In this document: in pieces, positions 10,028-21,934 of the stretch
How the letters are laid out: every line of letters begins with the position of its first letter
Position numbering within the stretch: position 1 is the stretch's first letter
Assembly (NCBI RefSeq): GCF_030272615.1
Contig: NC_081411.1
Coordinates: forward strand, 823,850,397 to 823,914,396
Origin: Cryptomeria japonica
Taxonomy: Eukaryota > Streptophyta > Pinopsida > Cupressales > Cupressaceae
Length of the DNA: 64,000 nt
Direction of reading: 5' to 3'
The notes under the pieces: generated by a model
Databases searched by the model: none
Seen by the model: only the letters and a program-made list of their open reading frames with translations
What the model was told of the DNA's origin: nothing
Position numbers and translations under genes: made by a program

Positions 10028-11107
10028 CAACCTTCTTATTAGTCTATTCAGCCTCAACTTAGTGAGATAGCCCTTCTTGTTGAGTCTTGGATGTCAAAAT
10101 GGGAAGACAAAATGCAATATTACATAAGGCAACTTGACAAAATGAAGCAAAAACTATGGGATCAACAACATGAGGAGGAATTATATTAACAACAACAACA
10201 AGAACAAGAATTTGAAGCTCAATAATAGCTTGAGGACTTCCTTCTAGAGCATCTTGTTTCTCCTAGGAGGGAAGAGGTTAGATAGTCAGCGGCCCTAGAG
10301 GTCAAAATCATGTAGGAAAATACCTTTTCCCCTACTTTTCCTAAAAGAAAAATTCCAAGATTTAGGTATGACATACCTCTCAAGCCTCTGGAGGATCTTG
10401 TCCTTAAAAAATTTCATCCTTATAGGGATCCCCTTCTGGAGGAGCTCTAGCTTGCTCCTTGTTTTCATGAGGATCCCATTCTTGAGAAGTTTGAATTTCA
10501 AGCTCAGTTGCAACAACCTAAGTTAGAGGCCTTGAGAGAACATTTTCCACCTCTATCCTATTGTCCTAATAAAATTCACCTTTGCAAGAATGAACCTATT
10601 GTATGGAGGGAAGATGGAGCTCATCCTCACCCCATATTTGAAGAGCAACCTACTATTAGTGAAGCGGGAATTGAGGAGCCTAAGATGTTGTAGGAAGAAA
10701 TCAAGAACTATCAATTGCAAGCACAAATCACCAAACAAGAGATAATATGAAATTTGGAGGAACTCTTGGTCATCTCTAATCATCTTCCCTCCTTCATTGA
10801 AGATGAACAGACAAATATTTCTTCACCTAGACAAGTGGTGTGCTCTTTGCAAGAGGAGTCTACATTGAAGAGAGAGGAACATCATGAGGATTGTGGAGCA
10901 ATGGGAGATCTCAATTCTACTCCCATTTCAATTTTTCCAGACCTCCAAGAGAGTTGCAATAGTTCCCAGATTAGTCCCATGTTACCAAAAAGTCTAGAAG
11001 AGTTGCAGGAGGACTCCATTTGCGATGATTTGGAGGGCTATTTTTCAAATTTGGACTCAAAGGCACCCCCTTACAATGAGATGATTGTTGAGAAGCATGA
11101 GGAATGA
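10028..11107 (+). pseudogene. Decayed Gag-like frame of G, part 2
   Basis: This continues in exact phase from 3473 once element I and one target duplication are removed. The frame is rich in Q, E, L and P, with a coiled-coil-like segment (SKWEDKMQYYIRQLDKMKQKLWDQ region, about 10090-10170). It has in-frame TAG or TAA stops in Q-rich surroundings, for example within the QQQQEQEFEAQ run, plus one TGA near 10747. It ends at TGA 11105-11107, shortly before LTR J. No catalytic or zinc-knuckle motif is visible. I take it as the Gag-like or unknown ORF of old element G. Confidence 0.55.
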
Positions 11108-11125
11108 ATCATGAAGGTTACTATT

Positions 11126-11549
11126 TGTTGGAAAGAGACAATATATCATTGAAGATTCATGTGTGGATATTGCTTAGGGGTTGTCATTGATGACAACTTA
11201 GTAAATAAAACCTATTCAGTATATGCAGATTTGATCTACCAAAAGTCGTATTGTTCATTAGGCATAAGTCTAGAAGGAGGAACTTAGTATCCAATAGAGC
11301 ATGACATCATGGTGTATATCTTGATATTGGTGCTATAATTTTGGTTGTGGTGATTAAGGTAGTTTATTCATGATTTGAGGCATCTTACTTTGCAATTCAA
11401 ACCTCTAGTGTCAATTCTAGTGAAAGATTCAAGGTCGGCTATCTAGTGATTCTGGAAGAACAAAGATAATGTATTGATAAGTTGGGTATTATGTGATCCA
11501 AAATGCTTGAGTTGTTTTCGGTGATTGGTGTTGTGTTTGAGGTAATCGT
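11126..11549 (+). repeat. LTR J, left part (split by element E)
   Basis: It starts TGTTGGAAAGAGAC, followed by the ttgtcattgatgacaac motif seen near the start of other LTRs here. It breaks at 11549, where copia element E begins. The right part (46388-47094) has the typical LTR tail and ends ttgattccaaca. Together they give a TG...CA LTR of about 1.13 kb. Flanks ctatt (11121-11125) and ttgtt (47095-47099) agree at three of five bases, so the target duplication is uncertain. Confidence 0.55.
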
Positions 11550-12827
11550 TGTTAGGATAATCGGTGAACAACTGAGAGGGGGGGGGTTGAATCAGTTGTT
11601 AACAGATTATAACTTTTAATCCACATTATAACCTTAAATAGTTCAAGTACCGTTAAAGCACAAACAAATGTCAGTAGAAATAGATATTGGTAAGCAATAC
11701 AACTTAGCAATTAACCAGATAATCAATGTAAAGAAACCATACCACATAAAACCATGATTTGTATGTGGAAAACCCGGAAAGAGAAAAACCATGATGGGAA
11801 ACCTACCCACAATCAGATGCTACTTCTGTAGAAAGTATGTGTTACAATGAGGGGCCTGCACTTGCAGGAAGGCACATTGCCTAGAGCGTACTGCTCATTA
11901 CAAAAGAGGCTACAAACTTCTCAAGATAAATTGACAACAATCCAATAGAGTGAACTGCTGGAAATAACATCTACCATGCCTGATCATAGTCTCAGTTAAG
12001 CTCAATACTGGAGGACTAAATCCTCTTCTAAATCCAATTCAAACACCAATGGTTGATCAACTCCTTAGCCTGAGTGATATTACAATATTCACATATTACA
12101 TTCCTCGACCATGTCCTTTTCTATAACCATGATACATTACAAAGAGTTTTACCTCTTATTTATACAAACCCTAAGGCCTAAACCAATTAGGTTGGCCACC
12201 TAAAGATATTACAATAAGATCGTTATATAATTCTTTTTTACAAAGATATGCCATGTTGGCTTAAGATCAAAACAATAATATCAAATCCATAAAACATCTC
12301 GAAACATCCAGGTAATGTGTAGAGTACACGCTAGTATGATACCAGTCCATAACGTAGATAGGTACTGGACCTATTTTGGGTCCACCATGCCAAAGCAACA
12401 TCTTCAAGAAATTGAAACATGAACAATGAACACCTTCAGTAGCATCAAGAAGTTGCACCAACACCACTTATGCATCATGTCATAATTCTTCAATGAAAGC
12501 TCTGCCAGTAAAGCCTTAAACTAGTATCGATAAGGGTTTACCAGTGTGTATGATAACATCCAATTACCAAGAAAATACCAACTTACCAAAACATGCTTAT
12601 GGAGCATATAACACATGGAATCCAATATACTTCACTGATCCAAACATGCCAGAAGTAACAATCAGATAATCTCTTCTATCGGTAACAATAGATCTTATAC
12701 TAGTAACCTGTCTGCCGGTAACCATCCATATCAGCTAGTGTAAATCTGTCTGCCACTAACAACTAGTGTTAACATCAATGATAAAAAATCAATGCCACAA
12801 ATAATCAATTCATCCATAATGCCAATA
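11550..12827 (-). repeat. 3' LTR of element E
   Basis: On the plus strand it begins TGTTAGGATAATCGG, has a gagaggggggggg run, and ends gccaata before the polypurine tract at 12828-12839. It pairs with 45113-46387, with scattered differences. Confidence 0.85.
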
Positions 12828-13241
12828 ATCTCCCCCTTTGGCATTGATGACAACACTAGATGTGAAAACATCTAAGTACCAAGAAATGCCAAACAAGTCT
12901 CCCCCTGTAGAAGATAACCAACAATCAATAGCTCTCCCCCAGTGAATGATATCTTTGTAAGGCTTTGAACAAATCTCTCTCCCTAATGTATACAACTTTT
13001 CTTTTATTTTCACATCAATATCTCTCCCCCTTTGACATCAATGCCAGAAACCTGACAAAAATATCAAAGCAATGGTATAAACCTCTGAATCTCAAAGCTG
13101 ACTACTCCCCCAAAGTAGTAGCACCATTCATCAATGCTAGAATGAATAATGTTCCTGATAATGCATACCAGACTGATGACAAACTTCATCAATCAAGTCT
13201 CTGCCGGAGGGGCAGAAACCCCTAACCTGTCTCTCAAGAAT
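12828..13241 (-). promoter_or_regulatory. Polypurine tracts and 3' untranslated region of E
   Basis: The 3' polypurine tract is at 12828-12839 (plus-strand atctccccctttgg). A second AAAGGGGGAG tract is at 13024-13033. Partial copies sit near 12900 and 12935. No ORF lies between the LTR and the RNase H end. Confidence 0.7.
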
Positions 13242-14972
13242 TCAAAATGATTCCTTAGATAATGGTATAGAGAATATGTCTGCAATTTGATCTTTAGTGT
13301 TCACATAAACTAATTTGACTTCCTTTGCTTCTACCTTGTCCTTTAGAAAGTTATACTTTATTGAAATATGCTTAGTCTTAGAGTGAAATACCAGATTCTT
13401 AGACATGTCAATAGCTGTAGAGTTATCATAGTAGATAACTACCAGTTCACTACAATTTACCCTGATATCCTTCAACATTTGCTTCATTCACAAAACTTGA
13501 GTGCAATTAGTTGTTGTTGCAACATACTTAGCTTTTGCAATAGATAAAGAAATGCATGACTATTTTTTTCTTATCCATGAAACCAGTTTCTTTCCAAGAA
13601 AGAAAGCTTCACCATAAGTAATCTTCCTGTCATCAGTATCACCTACCCAATCTGAGTCAGTATATGCACATAAAGTGAAATCATCATTTTTGGAATACCA
13701 TAAACCATATTCTGTTGTTCCTTGCAAATATCAAAATATTCTCTTTATTGCACACTCATAATTTTCTTTAGCATTACTTTGATATCTTGAAACAATACTT
13801 ACTGCATTCATAATATTTGGTCTAGTTTGAGTTAGACATAACAGACCACAAATCATAGATTTATACGTTGTCGGATTTACCGGTGTAGGAATATCCTTGA
13901 TAGATAATTTCTCACTTGTAGCCATAGGATTACTTACCAGTTTAGAGTTCTCCATACCAAAATTTTTCAATAATTCCCTCAGATACTTAGTTTGATAGAT
14001 AAAAATCCCTTTGTCAGTTTGAGTAATCTACAAACCTAAGAAAAATTTCATTTCACCAATCATGGATATTTCAAATTCATTTTTCATTTTGTTAGCAAAT
14101 TCCATGCACAATTTATCTTCTCCTCCAAAAATGATATCATCAACAAAAACTTCAATAATCATAATATCATTATCAGTGATTTTATAGCATAGATTACTAT
14201 CAGCACTACCTTTAGTAAAACCAAGTTTCAAAAGATATTTATCCAACCTTGCATACCAAGCTCTAGGAGCCTGTTTCAAACCATATAAAGTTTTCTTCAA
14301 TCTGCAAACCATATATTTATCATCTTTTAATGAAAATCCATCAGGTTTCTCAATGTAAGCCTCTTCCTCAAGTGAACCATTCAAAAATGCACATTTGGAA
14401 TCCATTTGATAAACCTTATAGTTCTTATAAGCTGGATAGACAAGAAATAGTCTAACAGCTTCAATTCTAGCCACAAGTACAAATGTTTCACCATAATCAA
14501 TTCCTTGCATTTGAGATTATCCTTTACAAACTAATCTAGCCTTGTTTCTTATAACTTGACCATCCGCATTCAGTTTGTTCCTAAAAACCCATTTGGTTGC
14601 AATAAAATTCCTTTTTTTAGGTCAGGGAACTAAAGACCAAGTTTCATTTTTTTTAATCTGATCCAATTCATCTTCTATAGCCTTTAACCAATGTTTATCC
14701 TTACAAGCTTCAATAATTGTTGCTAGTTCAACTTGAGAAATAAGACATACCTCTTCATTTGCCATTTTTCTTCTTGTCATAACTCCCTTGTTTCTGTCTC
14801 CAATAATTTGATCTTCAGAATGATTTAATCTTACATAACTTGGTGTCTTTTGAATTTCAGGTTCACTGCTTTGATCATCAGTCACAGTTGAATGTTCAGA
14901 CTGTGTCGGTGTAACTGTTTTAGCTTCCTGTACTAGTTGATGCATTTTTAATTTTGTTATAATCATTTCCAC
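13242..14972 (-). pseudogene. RT and RNase H of element E
   Basis: Copia reverse transcriptase makes the cDNA and RNase H removes the RNA strand. The N-terminal part (14622-14972) has the conserved QIKKNETWSLVP lead-in. 14028-14510 has QMDSKCAFLNG (the usual motif is Q-MDVKSAFLNG), LYGLKQAPRAWY and the catalytic FVDDIIFGG box. 13731-13970 covers the LxxSMIxGLL...RPNI connection, and 13242-13487 the RNase H end with DNSTAIDMSKN and HSKTKHISIKYNFLKD. The pieces lie in different frames with stops between them, and part of the RT palm is degraded. It is a pseudogene. Confidence 0.9.
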
Positions 14973-15011
14973 TATCGGTTCCTTGCCATATGATATAGAC
15001 TAATTTATGTA

Positions 15012-16040
15012 CTATTCATCCACTTTCACTTTAGCACTCTCAACAATTTTCTGCAATATTTTGTTATAGCATCTATATACTTTTCTTTGAACTGAATAAC
15101 CAAGAAATATTCCTTCATCACATCTAGGATCAAACTTTCCAATTGAATCATCTCTTTTGATATAACATTTACTTCCAAAAATTCTAAAATACTTAACAAT
15201 AGGTGTATGTCCAAACCATAATTCATAAGGGGTCTTACCGGTTTCACCTTTAATGTGAACTCTATTCAGTGTGTAGATTGTTGTACTCACTACTTCTCTC
15301 TAGTAGATATGAGGTAATTTGGCTTCCATCATCATAGATCTAGCTGCACCAAAATAGCTATGTTCTTCCTTTCAACTACTCCATTTTGCTGAGGAGTCCT
15401 AGGTGCAGATAGTTGTCTCTGGATTCCATTTGTCTTACAATAGTTGTTAAATTCATGAGAAGTAAACTCACCGCCATGATCTGATCTTAAACACTTAAAT
15501 TTCAATCAAGTTTTTGTTTCAACCTTCATTTTAAAGATCTTGAATTTATCAAAAGCTTCAAACTTCTCCCTCGGAAAAGTCACCCACATCATTCTAGAAT
15601 AGTCATCAATAATCAACATGAAATACCTGTCACCTTGAAAGCTTCTAGTCCTTGTTGGACCACATAAGTCAGTGTGAATCAAATCAAGTACATCATTAGA
15701 CTTATCATGTATGCTCTTAAAAGAACTTCTAATTTTCTTACCCAATTGACATTCCTTACATATCGCATTATGAGGCTTCATAATCTTAGGTATATCTCTA
15801 ACTGCCTTAGTTGAACTGATCTTAACAATGCAATCAAAATTAACATGACACGACCTCTTATGCCATAGCCAAGTCTCATCAATATGAGAAATCAAACATA
15901 TCTTATTACCAATGCTCAAGTGAAAGATATTACTTCCTGTCTGAATACCATTTGCAATTTCTAAACCAGTCTTGTTAATGATTTTGCATTTTCTATGCTT
16001 AAAATGAAGTTAAAAAACCCTTATCAACTAATTGTCCAAC
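15012..16040 (-). pseudogene. Gag-pre-integrase and integrase of element E
   Basis: On the minus strand the frame resumes at 16040 with VGQLVDKGFLTSF, the normal continuation of the protease segment at 23922-24284, so F separates them. The zinc-binding Gag-pre-integrase section follows (WHKRSCHVNF...CKECQLGKK). Then come the integrase core residues: Asp in HTDLCGP, Asp in LRSDHGGEF and Glu in QQNGVVERKN. The C-terminal GKTPYELWFG and GSKCYIKRDD segment is at 15012-15290. A stop after KVETKT (15506) and further frame breaks near 15300-15400 disable it. It would have inserted cDNA into the genome. Confidence 0.9.
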
Positions 16041-16164
16041 ACTCATGTAGCATCCTAAAATTGTGACACTTGCAATTTCGACTGCATTTGGGTCTTCACG
16101 ATGGCGATGCAACACTGAACCTGAATGGAGACCCCGAAACTTTCTCATGACATCAAAAACTGCA

Positions 16165-16320
16165 TTTTTCCAGCACCCTGGTCTGATCCTCCTTGCACCC
16201 TGCTGTCCTGGGAGGTGGGACCAGAGCGCCCAGCGCCCTGGTCCTTTAGAACCAGGGTGCCCAGCGCCCTGGTCCCCTAGGACCATGGCACCCAGCGCCT
16301 TGGTCCCTGGCCCTATTTTG
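16165..16320 (+). repeat. GC-rich imperfect repeat in the F LTR
   Basis: Repeated units built on gcgccctggtcc, with inverted partners (ggaccagggtgc), so the tract can fold on itself. The equivalent tract in the 3' LTR (22800-22920) has one unit fewer. It stands out against the AT-rich surroundings. Confidence 0.7.
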
Positions 16321-16429
16321 GGCCCGGTCTCCTATGGGACTTCGGGCCTTTTTGTTTGCAAATTGGAAAATAACATTTCCTGGTCAGCCTAAGGTCGGGA
16401 AAATCAGTCTTTTAACCCTAATTGGCAAG

Positions 16430-16440
16430 TATATAAAATA
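16430..16440 (+). promoter_or_regulatory. TATA box in the F LTR
   Basis: TATATAAAATA, with its counterpart TATATAAACT at 23031-23040 in the 3' LTR. It is the likely core promoter of F. Confidence 0.6.
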
Positions 16441-16906
16441 CTTTTCCTCTCTCATTTTGGAGAGGATGGAAAAAGGTGGAAACGATATTCAAACATTCAA
16501 GCATTCAAGCATTCCTTCAAGCAATTGATCATTCTAAGTCTCCATTCAAGGCTAAGTGTTGCATTCAAGACAAGGATTCAACCATTGAAGAGGAGATCAC
16601 TTACAACACATTACATGCTACAACATACAACATACAACAAACAACAACATCTATACCTTCGCATATAAGGATACAAACATCCTTACAACAAGGTATTAGT
16701 ACTTGTTTTACTTTACATTTACAGCATTTCTCATTTCTTGGTTAATTCCAAAATCGGGGTTTGACCTAAGGGAAAACCCCTAATCCCTAACCCCCAATCA
16801 TCTTCGCTTTTCTGTGTGTAGGTTGTAGGTACGCGGCTGAAATTGAAGATCTGGAATCCTTGCGCAGAGACAAACAGATCCCCCTCCGTTTCGCGGATTT
16901 TTCGGA

Positions 16907-16936
16907 GGACCGTGTGCATGCCGGGCGCCATCGTCT
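16907..16936 (+). other. Hairpin copy 1 of F (in the 5' LTR)
   Basis: An 8-bp stem (ggaccgtg with catcgtct, one mismatch, wobbles allowed) closes a 14-nt loop. A neighbouring hairpin (cctccg...cggagg) lies just upstream. The same stem-loop recurs at 17708-17737, 18330-18359 and 23517-23546. Confidence 0.55.
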
Positions 16937-17309
16937 TGTCAACTTTTGCTCAAATTTGCAGGACAGCGCCGTCTCAACATTTTACTACTAATTCTAGGTC
17001 TGCAGCTTCATATCATATCCCTATCTCAGTTTATAAGCAAATGTTTCTCACTTTCTATGTATTCCTAGCTTAATCTTTCTATCTACATTCTTTACAAAAG
17101 AGGGTATCCTTGCTATCACAACCCCTTGAAACTCATATAGAATCCAATCTTGCATTGCATGGGATTGGATCTTGTGGGTTTCAACCCCTCTTTTGAATGT
17201 AAAGTCCCTCCTAAGTGAAAACCATCAACCCTAGTGACTCACCCTTCTCTCTCCTCGGAGTTGGGGAGGGGAGAACGACTAGGGTTCGATTATTTTCCGC
17301 TTTACATTT

Positions 17310-17328
17310 TGGTGAACCCGACGTGAAC
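17310..17328 (+). other. Candidate primer binding site of element F
   Basis: TGGTGAACCCGACGTGAAC starts three bases after the 5' LTR. It begins with TGG, as expected for pairing to the CCA end of a tRNA. I have not assigned the tRNA. Confidence 0.65.
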
Positions 17329-18487
17329 ATCCTTTCTGATTATTCATAGTTAGATCTGAAAATTGGATTCCTTGATTACATTTCCATGTTTGATCTTTTG
17401 CAAAATTTTAGAGGTTAATTACATAAAAACCCTAAATTTTCTTTTTAAGTAATTAAACTTGTGAAATGTTTAATTGTTAATGCTTGTTTCAGATCTGCCC
17501 TTCTATTACAAATTATCAATTCATATTTGTGCTTTAATTTTGAAAATTAAGTGGTTAAGTCAAAACCCTAATTTTTGAAACCCTCTTGATTCAACCTTTG
17601 TCCGACAATTTCGCTGATCAAAACATCTCCAAATCGGCTGTAACTTTGGATTCCGCAATAAAATCACAATATCTTTCATCCCTGAAAATTTGGAAAAAAA
17701 GTTGCGAGGACCATGTGCACCCCGAGCGCCATCGTCCCCAACATTTTTTTCGAAATTTCGGGAGCTAGATCTTACTGTATTTTTCTGTTAAAATCCAGAA
17801 TTTTGGCTAATTTTATCAATTTTAACACCTTCAAAATTACAGTCAAAGTTGGTCTAGTGATTGCTTGGATTGAGGCTTCTAATCATTCAAAAATTGTTGA
17901 AATTGAAATTTGTGTCAAAATTGTGTTTCTTACAGTCCTAAATCTGAAAAGTGTGTTATCATTCATTCGAAATTTCAGTGATTTATTCAAATTTTTGCAA
18001 TTTGTGACTTTTGAAATTAAGTGCTTAACTACAACAACTTTGATTTCCGCTTTCAAAATTGAATTTTGCATGAAATTGAGTCAACTTTCAAATTTCAAAA
18101 CTTGCATTGCTTTTGGTATTCCCTCTAAAATCATAAAATTCAAAATTTCAGTTTCCCTCTCCTTTTCAAAATTCAAATTTTGCATTTTTCGACAATCTTG
18201 GTAGGGTTCAATTTTGAGATTGCAACTTTAATTTGGCCTATCTATAGATCGTAAAATCACTCAATTTTTTTAGGTTAGCTGTAAAATCATCATAACTTTC
18301 ATCCCTGCAAATTTCAAAAAAAGTTGTGAGGACCGTGTGCACCCCGAGCGCCACGGTCCCGGACATTTTTTTCGAAATTTCGGGAGATTGTCCTGATTGT
18401 ATTTAATAGCTTAAATCTAGAAGATTGGCTGGTTTTACTGAAATTTGCTACCTCTAAAATTCAAAATCTTCTCTCTTTCTTTAGTGC
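17329..18487 (+). other. Leader of element F with two hairpin copies
   Basis: AT-rich untranslated leader of about 1.16 kb with no long intact ORF that I trust. It contains a direct repeat (about 17690-17775 and 18310-18390). Each copy carries the hairpin: 17708-17737 (ggaccatg/catcgtcc) and 18330-18359 (ggaccgtg/cacggtcc, all eight pairs formed). The latter spans the self-complementary hexamer gtgcac. Position and structure suggest a packaging or dimerisation signal; this is inference. Confidence 0.6.
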
Positions 18488-21400
18488 ATGAGTTTTACAA
18501 CAATAAGCCCTACTTACACTATTCCCGTTAGACGAAGCCTTAGAATTAAGTCCTTCCAAGGTTTAATTACTGAGGAGATGGAACCTAATTTGAATGGTCT
18601 TTTTAACGAGGACATGGGTAATTCCTCTAATCCTCTTAATGATGAAGAAGCTCTCCATGAGGTTTCTGTGGAACAACTTTCAAAATTGGATAACTAATTT
18701 GATGATTTTCGACAATGGATGTCTCAAGAATACCCTGATAGTCAAGCTCTTCCTTTAATTGAGGGTCTAAAACGTATGCTTCAAAGTGATAAGAATGGAA
18801 TTGATATTTTGCGTGGTATTGCACACATTGTGGATTCAAATGTGATGCCTATGAAAAGTTGTGCCGAAACCTTAGGTTATACACAACCTCCTACTCAAGA
18901 CAATCATTCTATTCCTTTGACGACTCCTATTGCTAGTATACCTACTTTTACACCAAACATAATGACTACTTCAACACAAGACATTCCTCCTATGATCACC
19001 AGTCATGGGGGCAATCCCTCTTCTTCAATCAACCCTCTTCCTTCATTCAATCCGACTTCTTCATCCGTTCCTTCAATGAGTGTTCCTCTTATATCTCCAC
19101 AAATGAACATGACGCAAGGGGGCAATTCATTTAACCATTCCATTCCTCCTTGTAGTGTTCCTCCCTTCCAATCATCCCCTATGACTAACTATCATAGTGT
19201 CCCACCACCTTACTCTCTACCTTCTTTCAATAACATAACACCTCCATCACAATCTAACACGTCTAATATGAACTCTTCAACCGAAGCGACCATTAATAAT
19301 CTTGCACAAACTGTCTCTTCTTTACAGCAACAAATTGCCTCTATGAATCAATCTAAGTTTAGTGTGCCCACATTTGATGTTGCGAGCCCACTTTCTCTTG
19401 ATATTGTTCGAGCTATTCCCCCTAAACATGTCGAAATTCCGCATTTGGAGCTTTATAATGGTAAGGGTGATCCTCTAACACATGTTAAGACCTTTCAAAC
19501 AATATGTACTGATTTTGCTTATGACCAAAGGTTGCTTGCAAAACTGTTTACTAGAACATTAAGAGACAAAGCCCTACAATGGTATTGCTCGTTGCCTTCC
19601 TATTCTATTACTTCTTTCGAACAACTTGCAAATGCTTTCATTCAACAATTTCAAAACAATATAAGTCCTAAAGTTACTTTGATTGATTTAATGCATTGTA
19701 AACAAGGTGTTAAAGAAAAAGTGACTAATTTCATTGGTAGATATAAGCATTTGTATGCTCAAATTTCTTTTCCAGTACCTGACAATGACATTCAAAGAAT
19801 CTTTATTTCTAATTTACAAAAAGACATTAGAGAAAAACTCCTGTTTTCTGAGTTTACTTCTTTCCAATAGTTGTGCACAACTCTTCACAATTATCAATTG
19901 ACTGTGAGTCAAATGGAACAATCACATCCTATGGTTCCGAGTGATAAGGGTGATAGTAGTCAATAACCATTTGGGAAGTTTAAACCAAACAGAGAGTCCA
20001 TTAAATTCAATGAAAACATCATCAACAACAATGTGAATGCAGCATCAGGTGTGTCTCCTATTTCTAAGTTTTTCAAGAAAGAAAGAAAGTATACTCCTTT
20101 GAATGAATCATTGCATAGTATTATGAATAAGTTATTGGAACAAAATGTGCTTACTCTTCCTCCTATAAGGCAAATAGATCCTGTAAAGATTAATTCACCC
20201 TATTTTGATAACAAATCTTTTTGTCATTTTCATCGTCAACCTGGGCATGATACTGAAAAATGTTTTGCTTTAAAGGGGAAAATTCAAGATTTGATTGATA
20301 ATAATACTATCTCTGTTTCTGGAGTGAATGATAAAGGCAACACATCTGTAGCTCCTCCTAACCAAAATCTTCAGATTTTCACTGATCCATTGCCTTCCCA
20401 TACCTCTAATGCGATTGATACTACTGATTCCTCTGTCTCACCTGATGATCTCGTGTCTATGACTCCGAATGTGATTAACTTTGTGGAGCAGCAGAAAATC
20501 CCTAAAGAACCTTCCATCACATTTGATTCTAGTGAAACTATCAGGGCACCTGATGGTCCTTTATATATAGTTGCAAAATTCAAAAATACACCTTGCCGTG
20601 GAGTGCTTATTGATCCTTCTTGCATGGTTAATGTCATTACTGAAGAATTTCTTTTTACTTTGCAATTGAATCAAGTGATCTATGATGAAACAAATGTGGT
20701 TGTGAAACTATTTGATGCATTTTCTTCTCCTGCAATTGGTTCTATTACATTACCTATCGAGGTCCATAACAAATCCCTTGATGTGGACTTTGCTATTATT
20801 CCATCATCTGAACAATTTCTTGTGAAGCTAGGCTATCCTTGGCTATCTTCCATGAAAGCTATTGCTTCTCCTATCCACAAGTGTTTGAAATTTCCCCATA
20901 ATGGTGATGTTGTTACTGTCAATCATAGTCTCTTTAAACCAGCTGAAAGAACTCCTAGTGTTCCTATAGATTACTTTTGGCCTAAACAATTCCAATCTCT
21001 TCCTCCACGAAGTGATCATCTTTTCAAATCTTATCAAAAGTGGAAAAAAGATATGATCCTATCTCTAAGTGAACCTAGAACACCCAAACTTGATATTCCT
21101 ATCATTCTTGAGAAGGAAGTTCTTCCTTTGAAAGATAAAACCAATGTCTTTCCTCAAGAAGATTCCCAACCCATCCCTATGGATGTGACTATGTTTATAT
21201 CTAATAAACTTCCTAAAAGTAGACCTATCCCTCCTCATCATGATGGACTTGGTCTCCTTCCAAAACCAAATATTCCTCCCTTATATGGAGCAGTTCCTCC
21301 TCCTTCCTCTTATGGAGAGAAGAGACCTTCCTCTTCTCCTATTGTTCAACCTAAGAGACCACAACCTAAACACCCAAGTGATAAGGATGAGAACATTCCT

Positions 21401-21934
21401 CCTCCTCACTCTTCACAACTTCCTACTAAGACTAGATGAAATCGTTCTGCACGTGAACGCCGACGAAAGCGTCATCTTAGAGCTCGGGCAGCTGCTTCTC
21501 AAACTTTGCAATCCCCAAAAACACCTTCAACAAGCATTATTTCATTTTCTCCTCAGCCGACGATTGAGCCGAAATCTCCTAAACATAAGATGCATGATGG
21601 TCTTGATCCTGTGCGAGTTAAAGATCCTATTTTTATAAATCTTGATGATGATATAGATGAAAATGTTATTCATGATGAAAATGCTACTTCTCCTGTTCAT
21701 TCTGATAGTGAATATGAACTTGTTGATATTGATAACCATTTATCTAATGAATTTTCTAAAGCACTTATCCTAGCTCCTAGACAAGAACACCGTGGCTTGG
21801 GATATGAACATAGCCCTTGTTTGGATCTTGTGATAGCTCCATCTGCTGTGTTGGATGTTCCTCCTCTAGTGTGTTCCCTACCTTCCCGAAACATTGATCA
21901 GCAAGATCGGGGGGTAGATGATGTGCTGGACTAG
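18488..21934 (+). pseudogene. Gag plus protease-like polyprotein of element F
   Basis: One frame of about 1,149 codons starts at ATG 18488, with an in-frame TAG two codons upstream. It is broken by TAA 18695, TAG 19868, TAA 19964 and TGA 21437. A P/S/T-rich region comes first. A classical gypsy Gag core follows at about residues 310-450 (LYNGKGDPLTHVKTF, LRDKALQWYCSLP). A variant zinc knuckle, CHFHRQPGHDTEKC, lies near residue 580. A retropepsin-like fold is near residues 680-800 (GPLYIVAKF...VLIDPSCMVNVI...LGYPWL), where the catalytic D-S/T-G reads D-P-S. The tail is P-rich, then strongly basic (RSARERRRKRHLRAR). No RT follows. It is defective; the protease was probably inactive even before the stops. 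Confidence 0.85.

Larger units (their letters stand above)
16046..17306 (+). repeat. 5' LTR of element F
   Basis: Nearly identical to 22678-23916, apart from point changes and one additional GC-rich repeat unit (near 16200-16310). It contains a TATA box at 16430-16440, a run of attcaagc repeats just after it, and a hairpin at 16907-16936. Close LTR similarity suggests a younger insertion than E. Confidence 0.9.

Noticed and set aside
17713-18204. 163-codon ORF in the leader of F
   Set aside because: AT-rich, I/F/K/S-biased, no domain; it overlaps the hairpin repeat and looks like chance openness.
21240-21638. 132-codon Leu-rich plus-strand ORF within F
   Set aside because: It overlaps the F polyprotein in another frame and its Leu/Phe richness mirrors the P/K/S codons of that frame.
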